Part shown: positions 1 to 9,166 of the stretch, piece after piece
How the letters are laid out: each line of letters starts with the position of its first letter
Numbering within the stretch: the first letter of the stretch is position 1
Assembly (NCBI RefSeq): GCF_046000175.1
Contig: NZ_JBEOMB010000020.1
Location: 52,695 to 116,694, forward strand
Reading direction: 5' to 3'
Origin: Rhodoplanes sp046000175
GTDB taxonomy: Bacteria; Pseudomonadota; Alphaproteobacteria; Rhizobiales; Xanthobacteraceae
Length of the DNA stretch: 64,000 nt
Notes under the pieces: model-generated
Seen by the model: only the letters and a program-made list of their open reading frames with translations
What the model was told of the DNA's origin: nothing
The model's database searches: none
Made by a program: the position numbers and the translations under genes

Positions 1-310
1 ACGGCGCCGCGCCCTCGTCGGCGACGCGCGCCGGGCCGCCCTCGATGCGGAGCGCCAAGCCCTGCACCAGCGCGGTCGCCACCGTGGTTCGCGCCTCGGC
101 GATCAGCCGCGAGAAGGTCGGCCGCGAGACGCCCATCTGGGCGGCGGCAGCGGCGTGCTCGAACCCCTCCGCATCGCCGAGGCGCAGCGCCTCCAGCGCA
201 TCGAGCGTGAGCACGATCTCGTCGAGATCGCGCCGCGGCACGCCGGCCGGCTTATAGACGCGGGCCGGGACCGGCTCGCGGACCGTGCGCAGCTTGCGGG
301 GACGGGGCAT
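1..310 (-). CDS. DUF134/UPF0251 family DNA-binding protein, 3' end cut by window edge
   Basis: The minus-strand frame opens at an ATG at 308-310 and stays open to the left edge, so the C-terminus is missing. The N-terminus begins MPRPRKLRTV and continues with PAGVPRRDLDEIVLTLDALE, the typical DUF134 opening. It is followed by a helix-turn-helix segment (AAAAAQMGVSRPTFSRLIAE, about residues 56-75) and ALVQGLAL. DUF134 proteins are small predicted HTH regulators that often carry a metal- or Fe-S-binding tail. A NifX-like gene lies 0.9 kb away, a common neighbour of this family. The target genes are unknown. Confidence 0.85.
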   Translation of the reverse strand, partial: MPRPRKLRTVREPVPARVYKPAGVPRRDLDEIVLTLDALEALRLGDAEGFEHAAAAAQMGVSRPTFSRLIAEARTTVATALVQGLALRIEGGPARVADEGAAP

Positions 311-557
311 CGTCTCGGCGATCCTCTATTGAACATATGCTCATAATGCGCTACGGTCGATCATATCACGATCGACGGCGTGGACGGCGCGCGACGCCCC
401 CGCCACCGACCAAAGGCCCGCGGCGGATCGCGCCCGGCCCGCCGCGACGCGGGTGCGGAGCCGCATGCCGCCGCTCCGATGCCAGAGACGTTTCCGAAGC
501 CGTGCGGCGCCCGGAACGGGCGCGGTGCGCGCCCTTCGACGCCCACGAGGATGAGCC

Positions 558-1106
558 ATGACCACCATGCCCGCCGCAGTTCCGAACCGCGCCGATCCCA
601 GTCGCCGCGACTTTCTCTATCTGGCCACCGGGGGCGTCGCCGCCGTCGGCGTCGGCGCCGCCGTGTGGCCGCTCGTCGACCAGATGAACCCCGACCGCTC
701 GACCATCGCGGCCGGCGTGCCGATCGAGATCAGCCTCGCCGCCATCGCGCAGGGCCAGATCATCAGCATCTTCTGGCGCGGCAAGCCGATCTTCATCCGC
801 CACCGCACCCCCGACGAGATCGCCAAGGAGCAGGCGACCAAGCTCTCCGAGCTGATGGATCCGCAGGCCGACGGCGACCGCGTGAAGGCGGGGCGCGAGC
901 AGTGGCTCGTCGTGTTCGCCAGCTGCACGCATCTCGGCTGCATCCCGCTCGGCAAGCAGGGCGAGTGGGGCGGCTGGTTCTGCCCGTGCCACGGCTCGCA
1001 ATACGACGCCTCCGGTCGCGTCCGCCACGGACCCGCCGCGCTCAATCTCCCGGTGCCGCCCTACGCCTTCGTCGACGACACGACGATCCGCATCGGCGAG
1101 GCGTGA
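558..1106 (+). CDS. petA: Ubiquinol-cytochrome c reductase iron-sulfur (Rieske) subunit, orphan
   Basis: This 182-residue protein matches the usual length and layout of the alphaproteobacterial bc1 Rieske subunit. It has an N-terminal twin-arginine-type segment (SRRDFLYLATGG, residues 15-26) that would serve as an uncleaved membrane anchor. The two cluster-binding loops are CTHLGC (C123, H125, C128) and CPCHGS (C142, C144, H145). The protein would carry electrons from quinol to cytochrome c1 in complex III. No cytochrome b or c1 gene follows; the next genes are NifX-like and YbgC. It is therefore either separated from fbcBC elsewhere in the genome or a second copy. The family call is firm; its partner is inferred. 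Confidence 0.93.
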   Translation: MTTMPAAVPNRADPSRRDFLYLATGGVAAVGVGAAVWPLVDQMNPDRSTIAAGVPIEISLAAIAQGQIISIFWRGKPIFIRHRTPDEIAKEQATKLSELMDPQADGDRVKAGREQWLVVFASCTHLGCIPLGKQGEWGGWFCPCHGSQYDASGRVRHGPAALNLPVPPYAFVDDTTIRIGEA

Positions 1107-1166
1107 CCTGTCGTCCTCCTCCCGACCGGTGGCGGAGCGCCGCCGGCCGACCCTTCGTGAGCCGAT

Positions 1167-1217
1167 CCTTCGTGACAAGCGCAACTTCGCGACAAGCGCA
1201 ACTTCGTGACAGGAGCA
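1167..1217 (+). repeat. 3 x 17-bp tandem repeat before the NifX-like gene
   Basis: Three adjacent copies of a unit close to ACTTCGCGACAAGCGCA lie at 1167-1183, 1184-1200 and 1201-1217. They differ at a few positions. The last copy has mutated to contain AGGAG, which sits at the right distance to be the ribosome binding site of the GTG start at 1223. It looks like slippage or duplication in a leader. Confidence 0.85.
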
Positions 1218-1222
1218 CCGAC

Positions 1223-1681
1223 GTGAGAATCGCGGTCGCCAGCCAGAACTTCCGAACCGTGACGGGCCATGCCGGCAAAAGCCGGCGCTTCCTGGTGTTC
1301 GAGGCGGAGCGCGGGGCGCCGCCTCGCGAGGTCGCGCGCCTCGACCTGCCGAAGGAGCTTTCCATTCACGAGTTCGCCTGCGACGGCCCGCATCCGTTGT
1401 TCGCGGTCGATGCCGTGATCGCCGGCAGCGCGGGCGCGGGCTTCGTTCGCCGCATGGCCGAGCACGGCGTCACCGCGGTCGCGACCGCGGAACCCGATCC
1501 CGCCACGGCTGTCGCCGGCTTCCTGGACGGCACGCTGGCGGCCGCCGGCCCGCACGATCACGCCGCGCACGATCACGCCGCGCACGATCATGCGACGCAC
1601 AGTCATGGCGCGGATCGGAGCGGCGCACGTGATCAGGACCACGAGGACGACTGCGGCGACTGCTGCTGCGGGCACATCTGA
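1223..1681 (+). CDS. NifX/NifB-like (dinitrogenase Fe-Mo cofactor biosynthesis family) protein with His-rich tail
   Basis: A 152-residue protein starting at GTG with AGGAG 8 bases upstream. Residues 1 to about 105 form the small RNase-H-like fold of the NifX/NafY family (opening MRIAVASQNFRTVTGHAGK, middle FAVDAVIAGSAGAGFVRRM). The tail is low-complexity and metal-binding in appearance: three HDHAA/HDHAT repeats around residues 112-127 and a final DCGDCCCGHI. Family members bind Fe-Mo or Fe-S cofactors or intermediates. No nif gene is visible, so a role in metal or cluster handling is inferred. The gene follows the Rieske gene in the same direction by 116 bases and may be co-transcribed. Confidence 0.75.
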   Translation: MRIAVASQNFRTVTGHAGKSRRFLVFEAERGAPPREVARLDLPKELSIHEFACDGPHPLFAVDAVIAGSAGAGFVRRMAEHGVTAVATAEPDPATAVAGFLDGTLAAAGPHDHAAHDHAAHDHATHSHGADRSGARDQDHEDDCGDCCCGHI

Positions 1682-1782
1682 CCTGGCGAACCGGCTCGAT
1701 CGATCCCGCCGCGTTCGTCGTCACGGTCACCGCGCGTGTCTTTCATGGCGCGGACGCGCCGCACGACCGACGAGGCGGGGCG

Positions 1783-2262
1783 ATGAACGAGCTGTCGCTG
1801 GACGGTGCTCTGGACGGCGGACGGCATCGCATGCGCGTGCGCGTCTACATCGAGGACACCGACTTCTCCGGCATCGTATATCACGCGAGCTACCTGCGGT
1901 TCCTCGAGCGCGCGCGCACCAACTACATGCGACTGCTCGGGGTGCACCAGCGCCGGCTGTGGGACGGCACCGACGAGTCCCTGCCGCGATACGCCTTCGT
2001 GGTGCGCGCGATGACGCTCGAGTTCCTGAAGCCGGCCGTCATGGACGATCTGTTGACCGTCACGACCGCGACCGACACGGTCGGCGGTGCATCGATGATC
2101 CTCGCGCAGACCATCATGCGAGGCGCCACCCTCCTGATCGAGGCCCGCGCGCGCATCGCGCTCGTCTCCGGCGGCCGCGCGAGACCGTTCCCGAAGCCCC
2201 TGCGTCTCGCCCTCCAGACGATCGAGGACCGGTGCCGGACGGAGAACCTCGTTCCCACCTGA
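1783..2262 (+). CDS. ybgC: YbgC/FadM-type acyl-CoA thioesterase (hotdog fold)
   Basis: A 159-residue hotdog-fold protein. The signature IEDTDFSGIVYHASYLRFLE (about residues 23-42) contains the catalytic Asp and the G-x-V-Y-x-x-x-Y pattern of the YbgC family. It is followed by RTNYMRLLG and the conserved EFLKPAVMDDLLTV strand. YbgC enzymes hydrolyse short-chain or phospholipid-linked acyl-CoA in the cytoplasm and usually lie with tol-pal genes; here they are absent. The start ATG at 1783 is preceded by GGCGGGGCG, a weak ribosome site. Its link to the Rieske and NifX-like genes is positional only. Confidence 0.85.
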   Translation: MNELSLDGALDGGRHRMRVRVYIEDTDFSGIVYHASYLRFLERARTNYMRLLGVHQRRLWDGTDESLPRYAFVVRAMTLEFLKPAVMDDLLTVTTATDTVGGASMILAQTIMRGATLLIEARARIALVSGGRARPFPKPLRLALQTIEDRCRTENLVPT

Positions 2263-2621
2263 TGAACGACCTCGAAGCCACGACGTCACCACCGTGTCCA
2301 CGTCTCGGCTTCCGCTCGCACCACGCGCGTCGCAGGTCGGAGACGAGAGCGACGTGATCTTACGGATTGACGCATTTTCCGGGGCGTGAAAGTCATATTC
2401 ACCTCGTGGAATGCGTTGGAGTCGAGCCTCGCGACGTCGGATCCGATCCGGCACAGGTGCGACGCCGACACGTGACACGCCGGTCCGAGCGCGGCCTTCC
2501 GAACAGGGCCTTCCGAAAAGGGCCTGCCGAGCACCGCCCGACCATCCGCACATGATCTCTCGACCGCGCCCCTCGGCCGAGACCCGCGCGCTTCCGCAAC
2601 GACGCGATCAGAGAGCTCCCG
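2263..2621. other. Intergenic leader upstream of cydA
   Basis: There is no convincing gene in this 359-base stretch. It holds an inverted repeat GTGAA-N7-TTCAC (2386-2402) that could be an operator, and a 3 x 14-bp tandem repeat at 2492-2533. No clear FNR box (TTGAT-N4-ATCAA) is visible. The region presumably contains the cyd promoter. Confidence 0.55.
2492..2533 (+). repeat. 3 x 14-bp tandem repeat upstream of cydA
   Basis: Three adjacent imperfect copies of GGGCCTTCCGAAAA lie at 2492-2505, 2506-2519 and 2520-2533. The GGGCC-rich units could fold on themselves in the cyd leader RNA. The function is unknown. Confidence 0.85.
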
Positions 2622-4220
2622 ATGATCGACCCGACCTTCGTCGAACTGTCGCGATGGCAATTCGCCGCTGTCGCCATGTACCACTTCATCTTCGTGCCGC
2701 TCACCATCGGCTTGATCTGGATCCTGGTGATCATGGAGTCGGTCTACGTGATGACCGGCAAGCAGATCTACCAGGACATGTCGCGGTTCTGGACCAAGCT
2801 GTTCGCCATCAACTTCGCGCTCGGCGTCACCACCGGTCTGACGATGGAGTTCCAGTTCGGAACCAACTGGGCCTACTACTCGCATTACGTGGGCGACGTG
2901 TTCGGCGCGCCGCTGGCGATCGAGGGCCTGATGGCCTTCTTTCTCGAATCGACCTTCGTCGGCCTTCTGCTGCTCGGCCGCGATCGGCTCTCCAAGGTGC
3001 AGTATCTCCTGGTCGTGTTCCTGACGGCGCTCGGCACCAATCTCTCGGCGTTGTGGATCCTGGTCGCCAACGCCTGGATGCAGAACCCGGTCGGCGCCGA
3101 GTTCTCGGCCGAGACGATGCGGATGGAGATGACCGACTTCGTCGCGGTCCTGTTCAATCCGGTCGCGCAGGTGAAATTCATCCACACGGCCGCCGCCGGC
3201 TACGTGACGGCGAGCATGTTCGTGATCGGGATCTCGGCCTGGTATCTGCTCAAGCGGCGTGACGTCGCTTTCGCCAAGCGCTCCTTCGCGGTGGCTGCCG
3301 GCTTCGGTCTCGCGTCCTCGTTGTCCGTCATCGTGCTCGGCGACGAGAGCGGCTACGAGCTCGGCGACGTCCAGAAGATGAAGCTCGCCGCCATCGAGGC
3401 CGAGTGGCACACCCAGCCGACGCCGGCCAGCTTCAACGTCGTCGCGATCACGGACCAGGACAAGCGCGAGAACAGCTTCGAGATCAAGATTCCCTGGGCG
3501 CTGGGGCTGATCGCGACCCGGTCGATCGACAAGCCGGTGCTCGGCATCGACGAGCTCGTCGCCCATGCGGAGACGCGCGTCCGCTCGGGCGTCGCCGCCT
3601 ATGCGATGCTGGAGAAGCTGCGCGCCGGCGACAAGGCGGCCGACACGCGCGCGAGTTTCGACCGCCACAAGAAGGACCTGGGATACGGCCTGCTGCTCAA
3701 GCGCTACGTCGCCGATCCGGCGACCGCGACCGAGGACCAGATCCGGCAGGCCGCCTGGGACAGCGTGCCCCGCGTCCCCTACCTGTTCTGGAGCTTCCGC
3801 ATCATGGTCGGGCTCGGGTTCCTGATGCTCGGCCTGTTCGCGGCGTCGTTCTATCTCCTGGCGCGCGGACGGCTGGAGAAGAACGCCTGGCTGCTTCGGG
3901 TGCTGGTGTGGTGCATTCCCCTGCCCTGGCTGGCGAGCGAGACGGGGTGGTTCGTCGCCGAGTACGGCCGGCAGCCGTGGGCGATCGGCGAGGTGCTGCC
4001 GACCTTCCTGGCCACCTCGGCCTTGACCACGACCGACATCGTCACCTCGATGGCGGCCTATCTGATCTTCTACTCGATCCTGCTGGCGATCGAGCTCTAC
4101 CTGATGGTGCGCTTCGCACGGCTGGGGCCGAGCTCGCTGCACACCGGGCGCTATCATCACGAGCGCGCCGACAAGCGGGCCGATGCCGCGCCCGCGCCGC
4201 GCCTCGTTCCCGCCGAATGA
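2622..4220 (+). CDS. cydA: Cytochrome bd ubiquinol oxidase subunit I
   Basis: A 532-residue polytopic membrane protein, close to the length of E. coli CydA and therefore of the long Q-loop type. Key family features are visible: AMYHFIFVPLTIG with the heme b595 ligand His21, the GAPLAIEGLMAFFLEST segment with conserved glutamates, FIHTAAAGYVT with the heme b558 His, and the quinol-site motif EYGRQPWAIGEVLP. It oxidises ubiquinol and reduces O2 to water with high affinity at the inner membrane. It heads a tight operon with cydB, cydX, cydD and cydC. The ATG start follows AGAGAGCTCCCG. Confidence 0.97.
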   Translation: MIDPTFVELSRWQFAAVAMYHFIFVPLTIGLIWILVIMESVYVMTGKQIYQDMSRFWTKLFAINFALGVTTGLTMEFQFGTNWAYYSHYVGDVFGAPLAIEGLMAFFLESTFVGLLLLGRDRLSKVQYLLVVFLTALGTNLSALWILVANAWMQNPVGAEFSAETMRMEMTDFVAVLFNPVAQVKFIHTAAAGYVTASMFVIGISAWYLLKRRDVAFAKRSFAVAAGFGLASSLSVIVLGDESGYELGDVQKMKLAAIEAEWHTQPTPASFNVVAITDQDKRENSFEIKIPWALGLIATRSIDKPVLGIDELVAHAETRVRSGVAAYAMLEKLRAGDKAADTRASFDRHKKDLGYGLLLKRYVADPATATEDQIRQAAWDSVPRVPYLFWSFRIMVGLGFLMLGLFAASFYLLARGRLEKNAWLLRVLVWCIPLPWLASETGWFVAEYGRQPWAIGEVLPTFLATSALTTTDIVTSMAAYLIFYSILLAIELYLMVRFARLGPSSLHTGRYHHERADKRADAAPAPRLVPAE

Positions 4221-4248
4221 CCCCGGACGCCGCCGAAAGGATCCTGAG

Positions 4249-5400
4249 ATGCTCGACTATGAGACCCTGAAGCTGGTCTGGTGGGTGCTGGTGGGCGTGC
4301 TGCTCATCGGCTTCGCCATCGCCGACGGCATGGACATGGGCGTCGGCATGCTCCTGCCCTTCGTCGGGCGCGACGACGCCGAGCGCCGCGTCGTCATCAA
4401 CACGGTCGGCCCGCACTGGGACGGCAACCAGGTCTGGCTGATCACGGCCGGCGGCGCCATCTTCGCCGCCTGGCCGGCCGTCTACGCGGCGGCCTTCTCG
4501 GGCTTCTATCTGGCGATGCTGCTGGTGCTGGTCGCGCTGTTCTTCCGGCCGGTCGGCTTCGACTACCGCTCGAAGCTGGAGGATCCGCGCTGGCGCAACG
4601 CCTGGGACTGGGGGCTGTTCGCCGGCGGCCTGGTGCCGGCCCTGATCTTCGGCGTCGCCTTCGGCAACCTGCTGCAGGGCGTGCCCTTCCATCTCGACTC
4701 CTTCCTCAAGCCGCACTACGAGGGCACGTTCATCTGGGCGCTGCTGCCGCTGCTCAACCCGTTCGCGCTGCTCGCCGGGCTGATCAGCGTCGCGATGCTC
4801 GCCCTGCACGGCGCGCTGTGGCTGCAGATCCGCACCGATGGCGCGGTCGCCGCGCGGGCGAAGCTCGCCGTCTCGCTGCTCGCCCTGGTCGTGACCGGCG
4901 CCTTCGCGCTCGGCGGGGTGTGGGTGTGGCTCGGGATCGACGGCTACCGGATCGTCTCCGAGCCGGCCCATTCGGCCCTGCCGAATCCGCTCGCCAAAGA
5001 GGTCGTCCGCGAGGCGGGCGCCTGGTTCGCCATCTACGCCACGCTGCCGGTCGCGATGCTGCTGCCGGCGACCGGGCTCCTCGCCCCGCTGGCGGCCCGC
5101 GCCCTGTCGGGCATGGACCGCCCCGGGCTCGGCTTCGTGGCGAGCAGCCTCGGCATGACCGGCATCATCGGCACGGCCGGCGCGGCGATGTTTCCGTTCG
5201 TCATGCCGTCGAGCTCGCAGCCGGACTCCAGCCTCACGGTCTGGGACGCGCCGTCGAGCCAGCTGACGCTGACGATCATGTTCTTCGCCGTCGTGATCTT
5301 CCTGCCGATCGTCCTCGGCTACACGCTGTGGTGCTACCGCGCGATGTGGGGCAAGGTCACGGTCGCGGAGATCGAGGCGAAGAAGCACCACGCCTACTGA
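4249..5400 (+). CDS. cydB: Cytochrome bd ubiquinol oxidase subunit II
   Basis: A 383-residue membrane protein beginning MLDYETLKLVWWVLVGVLL. The ATG at 4249 is preceded by GAAAGGA and lies 28 bases after cydA. Conserved CydB features are FAIADGMDMGVGMLLPF near the N-terminus, GPHWDGNQVWLITAGGA, and the C-terminal SSQLTLTIMFFAVVIFLPIV helix. A longer in-frame extension back to 4183 overlaps cydA and is unlikely. It is the structural partner of CydA. Confidence 0.96.
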   Translation: MLDYETLKLVWWVLVGVLLIGFAIADGMDMGVGMLLPFVGRDDAERRVVINTVGPHWDGNQVWLITAGGAIFAAWPAVYAAAFSGFYLAMLLVLVALFFRPVGFDYRSKLEDPRWRNAWDWGLFAGGLVPALIFGVAFGNLLQGVPFHLDSFLKPHYEGTFIWALLPLLNPFALLAGLISVAMLALHGALWLQIRTDGAVAARAKLAVSLLALVVTGAFALGGVWVWLGIDGYRIVSEPAHSALPNPLAKEVVREAGAWFAIYATLPVAMLLPATGLLAPLAARALSGMDRPGLGFVASSLGMTGIIGTAGAAMFPFVMPSSSQPDSSLTVWDAPSSQLTLTIMFFAVVIFLPIVLGYTLWCYRAMWGKVTVAEIEAKKHHAY

Positions 5401-5421
5401 AACCCGGAACCGGAGCCGACC

Positions 5422-5538
5422 ATGTGGTACTTTGCCTGGATCCTCGGGGTGACGGCGGCGCTCGCCTTCGGCGTCATCAACGTGATGTGGTACGAGTTCC
5501 AGAGCGAGTTCGAGCCGCCGGACGGCGGCCGGATCTGA
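5422..5538 (+). CDS. cydX: Cytochrome bd accessory subunit CydX/YbgT-like, 38 aa
   Basis: A 38-residue, single-TM protein starting MWYFAWILGVTAALAFGVIN, the classic CydX opening (MWYFAWILG). It continues VMWYEFQSEF and ends in a short charged tail. The start at 5422 has CCGGAACCGGAG upstream, and the gene sits 21 bases after cydB. CydX stabilises the heme centres of the bd oxidase. It is easily missed because of its size. Confidence 0.95.
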   Translation: MWYFAWILGVTAALAFGVINVMWYEFQSEFEPPDGGRI

Positions 5539-5566
5539 TCGCGTTCTGGACGCAGCAGCCGGGCCC

Positions 5567-7366
5567 GTGACCGCGCGAGCCGAAACGACGTATCTCAGGG
5601 GCCTACGGCCGATCGCGCGGCGCGAGCTGCGCCTCGCGATCGCGGCCGGGCTGCTCGGCGGCACCGCCGTCGTGGCGCAGGCGTGGCTGGTCGCCACGAT
5701 CCTGCACGACGGCCTGTTCGAGGGGCGCGTCACGGAGTCGCTCCGCATCACGGAGTCGCTCGGCGATTCGCTCGCGCTCCCGTTCGTGCTGCTGGTCGTG
5801 ATCGTGCTGCTGCGCGCCGCCGCCGCCTGGGCGGCCGACCGGTTCGGCTTCTCGGCGGCGATGCGGGTGGTTCCCGCGCTGCGCGCCGCACTGCTCGCCA
5901 AGCTCGATCGCGCCGGCCCGGCCGGGCTGGCCGAGCGGCCGTCCGGCGAGATCGTCGCGGTCGTCTCGGAGGCGGCGCGCGGCGTCGAGCCGTTCTTCTC
6001 GCGCTACCTGCCGGCCGTCGTCCAGGCCGCCGTGATCCCGCTCGGCATCGTTCTCGTCGTCGCGCCGCTCGACTGGATCTCGGCGCTCGCCTTCGCCGTC
6101 ACGGCGCCGCTGATCCCGGTCTTCATGGTGCTGATCGGCAAGGGCGCCGAGGCGTTGAACCAGCGCCAATGGGGCCGCATGCAGCGCATGTCCGGCCATC
6201 TGCTCGACGCGATCCAGGGGCTGCCGACGCTGCGCGCCTACAATGCCGGGGCGCGGATGATAGAGGCCGTCGCCGCGGCCGCGGACGCCTACCGGCGCGA
6301 CACCATGGCGGTGCTCCGCCTCGCCTTCCTGTCGGCGCTCACGCTCGAGTTCTTCGCCACCATGTCGATCGCCATCGTCGCGGTGCTGATCGGCTTCCGC
6401 CTGCTGTGGGGCGACATGAGCTACCAGCACGGCCTGTTCGTGCTGCTGCTGGCGCCGGAGCTCTACTTGCCGCTGCGTGCGATGGGCACGGCCTATCACG
6501 CCCGCATGGAGGCGCTCGGCGCGGTGGAGCGGCTGGTCGCCTTCGAGGCCCTGCCGGACCTCGCCCGCGCCGGCCAGCCCGGCGGATCGGCCGAGACGGC
6601 CCCGCCTGCGGCGTCGTCGTCCGGCACCGCCGTCGCGTTCCACGACGTGCGGCTCGTCTATCCGGACGGGCGCGTGGCGCTCGACGGCGTGAGCCTCGAC
6701 GTGGCGACGGGCGAGACGGTCGCGATCGTCGGTGCCTCCGGGGCCGGGAAGTCGAGCCTGCTCGCGCTGCTGATGGGCTTCGTCCGGCCGAGTGCCGGCC
6801 GCATCCTGATCGACGGCCGCGACCTCGACGATCTGGACCTCGCCGGCTTCCGCCGCCGCATCGCCTACATCCCGCAGCGCCCGCGCCTGTTCACCGGGAC
6901 CGTGGCCGCCAACATCGCCCTCGGCGACCCCGCCCCCGACCGCGACCGCATCCTGCAGGCCGCGCGTGCGGCGGCGATCGCCGAGCGGATCGCCGCCCTC
7001 CCCGACGGCTTGGACACCGTGGTCGGCGGCGGCGGCCATGCCCTGTCGGGCGGCGAGGCGCAGCGGCTCGGCCTCGCCCGCGCCTTCTACCGCGAGGCGC
7101 CGCTCGTGCTGCTCGACGAGCCGACCGCCCATCTCGACGCCGAGACCGAGGCCGTGGTGCAGCAGAGCCTCGCGAGGCTGCGCCACGGCCGCACCATGCT
7201 GGTGATCGCGCACCGGCTGGCGACTCTGCGCCACGCGGACCGGATCGTCGTCATGGAGAGCGGCCTTATCGCCGAAGCGGGCTGCGAGGCGACGCTGCGC
7301 GCCGCCGACGGCCGCTTCGCCGCGCTCCTGCGGTCGGCCGGCGTCGTGCCGGGATGGATGGGCTGA
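5567..7366 (+). CDS. cydD: Thiol reductant ABC exporter subunit CydD
   Basis: A 599-residue half-transporter with six N-terminal TM helices and a C-terminal ATPase domain. The ATPase domain has Walker A GASGAGKSSL (about residue 389), signature LSGGEAQRLGLAR (about 494) and Walker B LVLLDEPT (about 513). With CydC it moves glutathione/cysteine (and has been linked to heme) across the inner membrane, which is needed to assemble cytochrome bd. The start is GTG at 5567, 28 bases after cydX, with GCAGCAGCCGGG upstream. The repeated TESLRITESLGDS near residue 55 is an in-frame duplication. Confidence 0.94.
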   Translation: MTARAETTYLRGLRPIARRELRLAIAAGLLGGTAVVAQAWLVATILHDGLFEGRVTESLRITESLGDSLALPFVLLVVIVLLRAAAAWAADRFGFSAAMRVVPALRAALLAKLDRAGPAGLAERPSGEIVAVVSEAARGVEPFFSRYLPAVVQAAVIPLGIVLVVAPLDWISALAFAVTAPLIPVFMVLIGKGAEALNQRQWGRMQRMSGHLLDAIQGLPTLRAYNAGARMIEAVAAAADAYRRDTMAVLRLAFLSALTLEFFATMSIAIVAVLIGFRLLWGDMSYQHGLFVLLLAPELYLPLRAMGTAYHARMEALGAVERLVAFEALPDLARAGQPGGSAETAPPAASSSGTAVAFHDVRLVYPDGRVALDGVSLDVATGETVAIVGASGAGKSSLLALLMGFVRPSAGRILIDGRDLDDLDLAGFRRRIAYIPQRPRLFTGTVAANIALGDPAPDRDRILQAARAAAIAERIAALPDGLDTVVGGGGHALSGGEAQRLGLARAFYREAPLVLLDEPTAHLDAETEAVVQQSLARLRHGRTMLVIAHRLATLRHADRIVVMESGLIAEAGCEATLRAADGRFAALLRSAGVVPGWMG

Positions 7367-7368
7367 GC

Positions 7369-9108
7369 ATGCCGGTCGTTCTCCGCCTTCTCCGGCTGAT
7401 GCGGCCGCATGCGGCTTGGATGGCGCTCGCCGTCCTGCTCGCCGCGATCGTCGGCCTCGCCCAGGTGGCCCTCATGGCGACGGCCGGCTGGTTCATCACC
7501 GGCATGGCGCTGGCCGGCGTCGCCGGCGCGACCATGAACTACTTCACGCCCGCCGCCGTGATCCGCGGCCTCGCGATCGTCCGCACGGCCGGCCGCTATG
7601 CCGAGCGGGTGATCGGCCACGAGGCGACGCTGCGCTTCGTCGCCGGCCTGCGGCCGTGGCTGTTCGCACGGCTGGAGCACGGCGCCCCGGGCAACCTCCG
7701 CGGCCGGACCGACGGCGATCTGCTGACGCGGCTGCGCGCCGACATCGATCGGCTCGAGCACGCGTTCCTGCGCATCGTCGGGCCGCTCGCCGTGGCGCTC
7801 GCGGTCGCGGTGCCGTCGATCCTCGTGATGGCGGCCTACGACCGGCGGATCGCCGCCCTCGCGGCCGTTCTGCTGGCCGTCGCCGGCCTGGTGCTGCCGA
7901 TCGTGCTGCTGCGCGCCGGCGCCCCCGCGGCGGCCCGGCTGACCGCCGGGACGGCGGCGCTCGGCGCGCGTCTCGTCGACGAGGTCGAAGGGCTGGCCGA
8001 ACTCGCCGTCTACGATCCCGACGGCCTGCATCGCCGCGCCACGCTGGTCGCGAGCGACGCTCTCGTGGCCGACGAGCGTGTGCTGTCCAACACCACGGCG
8101 CTGAGCAGCGCCGGGCTGCTGCTCGCCGGCAACGCCCTGCTGGTGGCGGTCCTGCTGCTCGGCCTGCCCGCCGTGGCGGCCGGGGCGCTGGCGCCGGCCG
8201 ACCTTCCGATGCTGGCGCTGCTCGGCCTCGCGCTGTTCGACGCGGTCGCCGCGGTTCCGCTCGCCGTGCAGGCGATACCCGCGGTCGTCGCCTCGGCCGA
8301 CCGGGTGTTCGAGATCGCCGACCGGCCGCCCGGCGCCCCCGACCCGGCCGAACCCGTGCCGCTGCCGTGCGCCACCGACCTGCGTCTCGACGCCGTCTCG
8401 TTCCGCTATCCCGGCGCGACGCACGGCACGCTCGACGGCATCACGCTAAACTTGCCAGCCGGCCGCCGGATCGCCGTGGTCGGGCCGAGCGGCGCGGGCA
8501 AGTCGACGCTGGCGCAGCTCGCGATGCGTTTCGAGCTCCCGCAGGCCGGCGGGCTCGCGCTCGGCGACGTGCCCTATGGTCGCCTGACCGGCGCGGCGGT
8601 GCGCAGCCGGATCGCGCTCGTCGGCCAGCGCGACCACCTGTTCGCGACGACGATCCGGGACAATCTCCTGCTCGGCGATCCGAACGCCGACGAGGAGCGC
8701 CTGCGCGAGGCGTGCCGGGTCGCGCAGATCCTCGATTTCGTCGAGGCGCTGCCGGAGGGCTTCGACACCTTCGTGGGGGCCCACGGCACCAAGCTCTCGG
8801 GCGGCGAGAGCCGGCGCCTGCTCGTCGCCCGCGCCCTGGTTGCAGGTCGGCCGATCCTGATTCTGGACGAGCCGACCGAAGGGCTCGACCCCGACACCGA
8901 GGCGCGGCTGCTCGACGCGCTGCTCGATGCCCCCGGCGTCGGGTCGCTGCTGCTCCTGACCCACCGCCCGGCGCGGCTCGATCGCATGGACGAGATCGTC
9001 CGGCTGGAGGGCGGCCGGGTGGTCTCGCGCTTCGACCCGCGAAGGACGACCGGCACCGACGCCGGCGGAGCCCACAGCGGCCCCGGACCGACGACGCGAC
9101 CGACGTGA
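7369..9108 (+). CDS. cydC: Thiol reductant ABC exporter subunit CydC
   Basis: A 579-residue ABC half-transporter beginning MPVVLRLLRLMRPHAAWMAL. The TM domain opening GLAQVALMATAGWFITGMAL is typical of CydC. The ATPase domain has Walker A GPSGAGKSTL (about residue 372), signature LSGGESRRLLVAR (about 475) and Walker B ILILDEPTEG. It forms a heterodimer with CydD, whose stop lies 2 bases upstream. This is the last gene of the cyd operon; a strong hairpin follows at 9167-9191. Confidence 0.94.
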   Translation: MPVVLRLLRLMRPHAAWMALAVLLAAIVGLAQVALMATAGWFITGMALAGVAGATMNYFTPAAVIRGLAIVRTAGRYAERVIGHEATLRFVAGLRPWLFARLEHGAPGNLRGRTDGDLLTRLRADIDRLEHAFLRIVGPLAVALAVAVPSILVMAAYDRRIAALAAVLLAVAGLVLPIVLLRAGAPAAARLTAGTAALGARLVDEVEGLAELAVYDPDGLHRRATLVASDALVADERVLSNTTALSSAGLLLAGNALLVAVLLLGLPAVAAGALAPADLPMLALLGLALFDAVAAVPLAVQAIPAVVASADRVFEIADRPPGAPDPAEPVPLPCATDLRLDAVSFRYPGATHGTLDGITLNLPAGRRIAVVGPSGAGKSTLAQLAMRFELPQAGGLALGDVPYGRLTGAAVRSRIALVGQRDHLFATTIRDNLLLGDPNADEERLREACRVAQILDFVEALPEGFDTFVGAHGTKLSGGESRRLLVARALVAGRPILILDEPTEGLDPDTEARLLDALLDAPGVGSLLLLTHRPARLDRMDEIVRLEGGRVVSRFDPRRTTGTDAGGAHSGPGPTTRPT

Positions 9109-9166
9109 GAAGACTCGACGGTCGGGGCGATGGGCCGAGCCGTTCGATCGGATTCATGTCCGGCGC

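Noticed and set aside
2286..4160. 624-aa minus-strand ORF opposite cydA
   Set aside because: Shadow ORF of the high-GC cydA gene; low-complexity Arg/Asp/Gln/His composition. Many similar long antisense frames in the window were dropped for the same reason.
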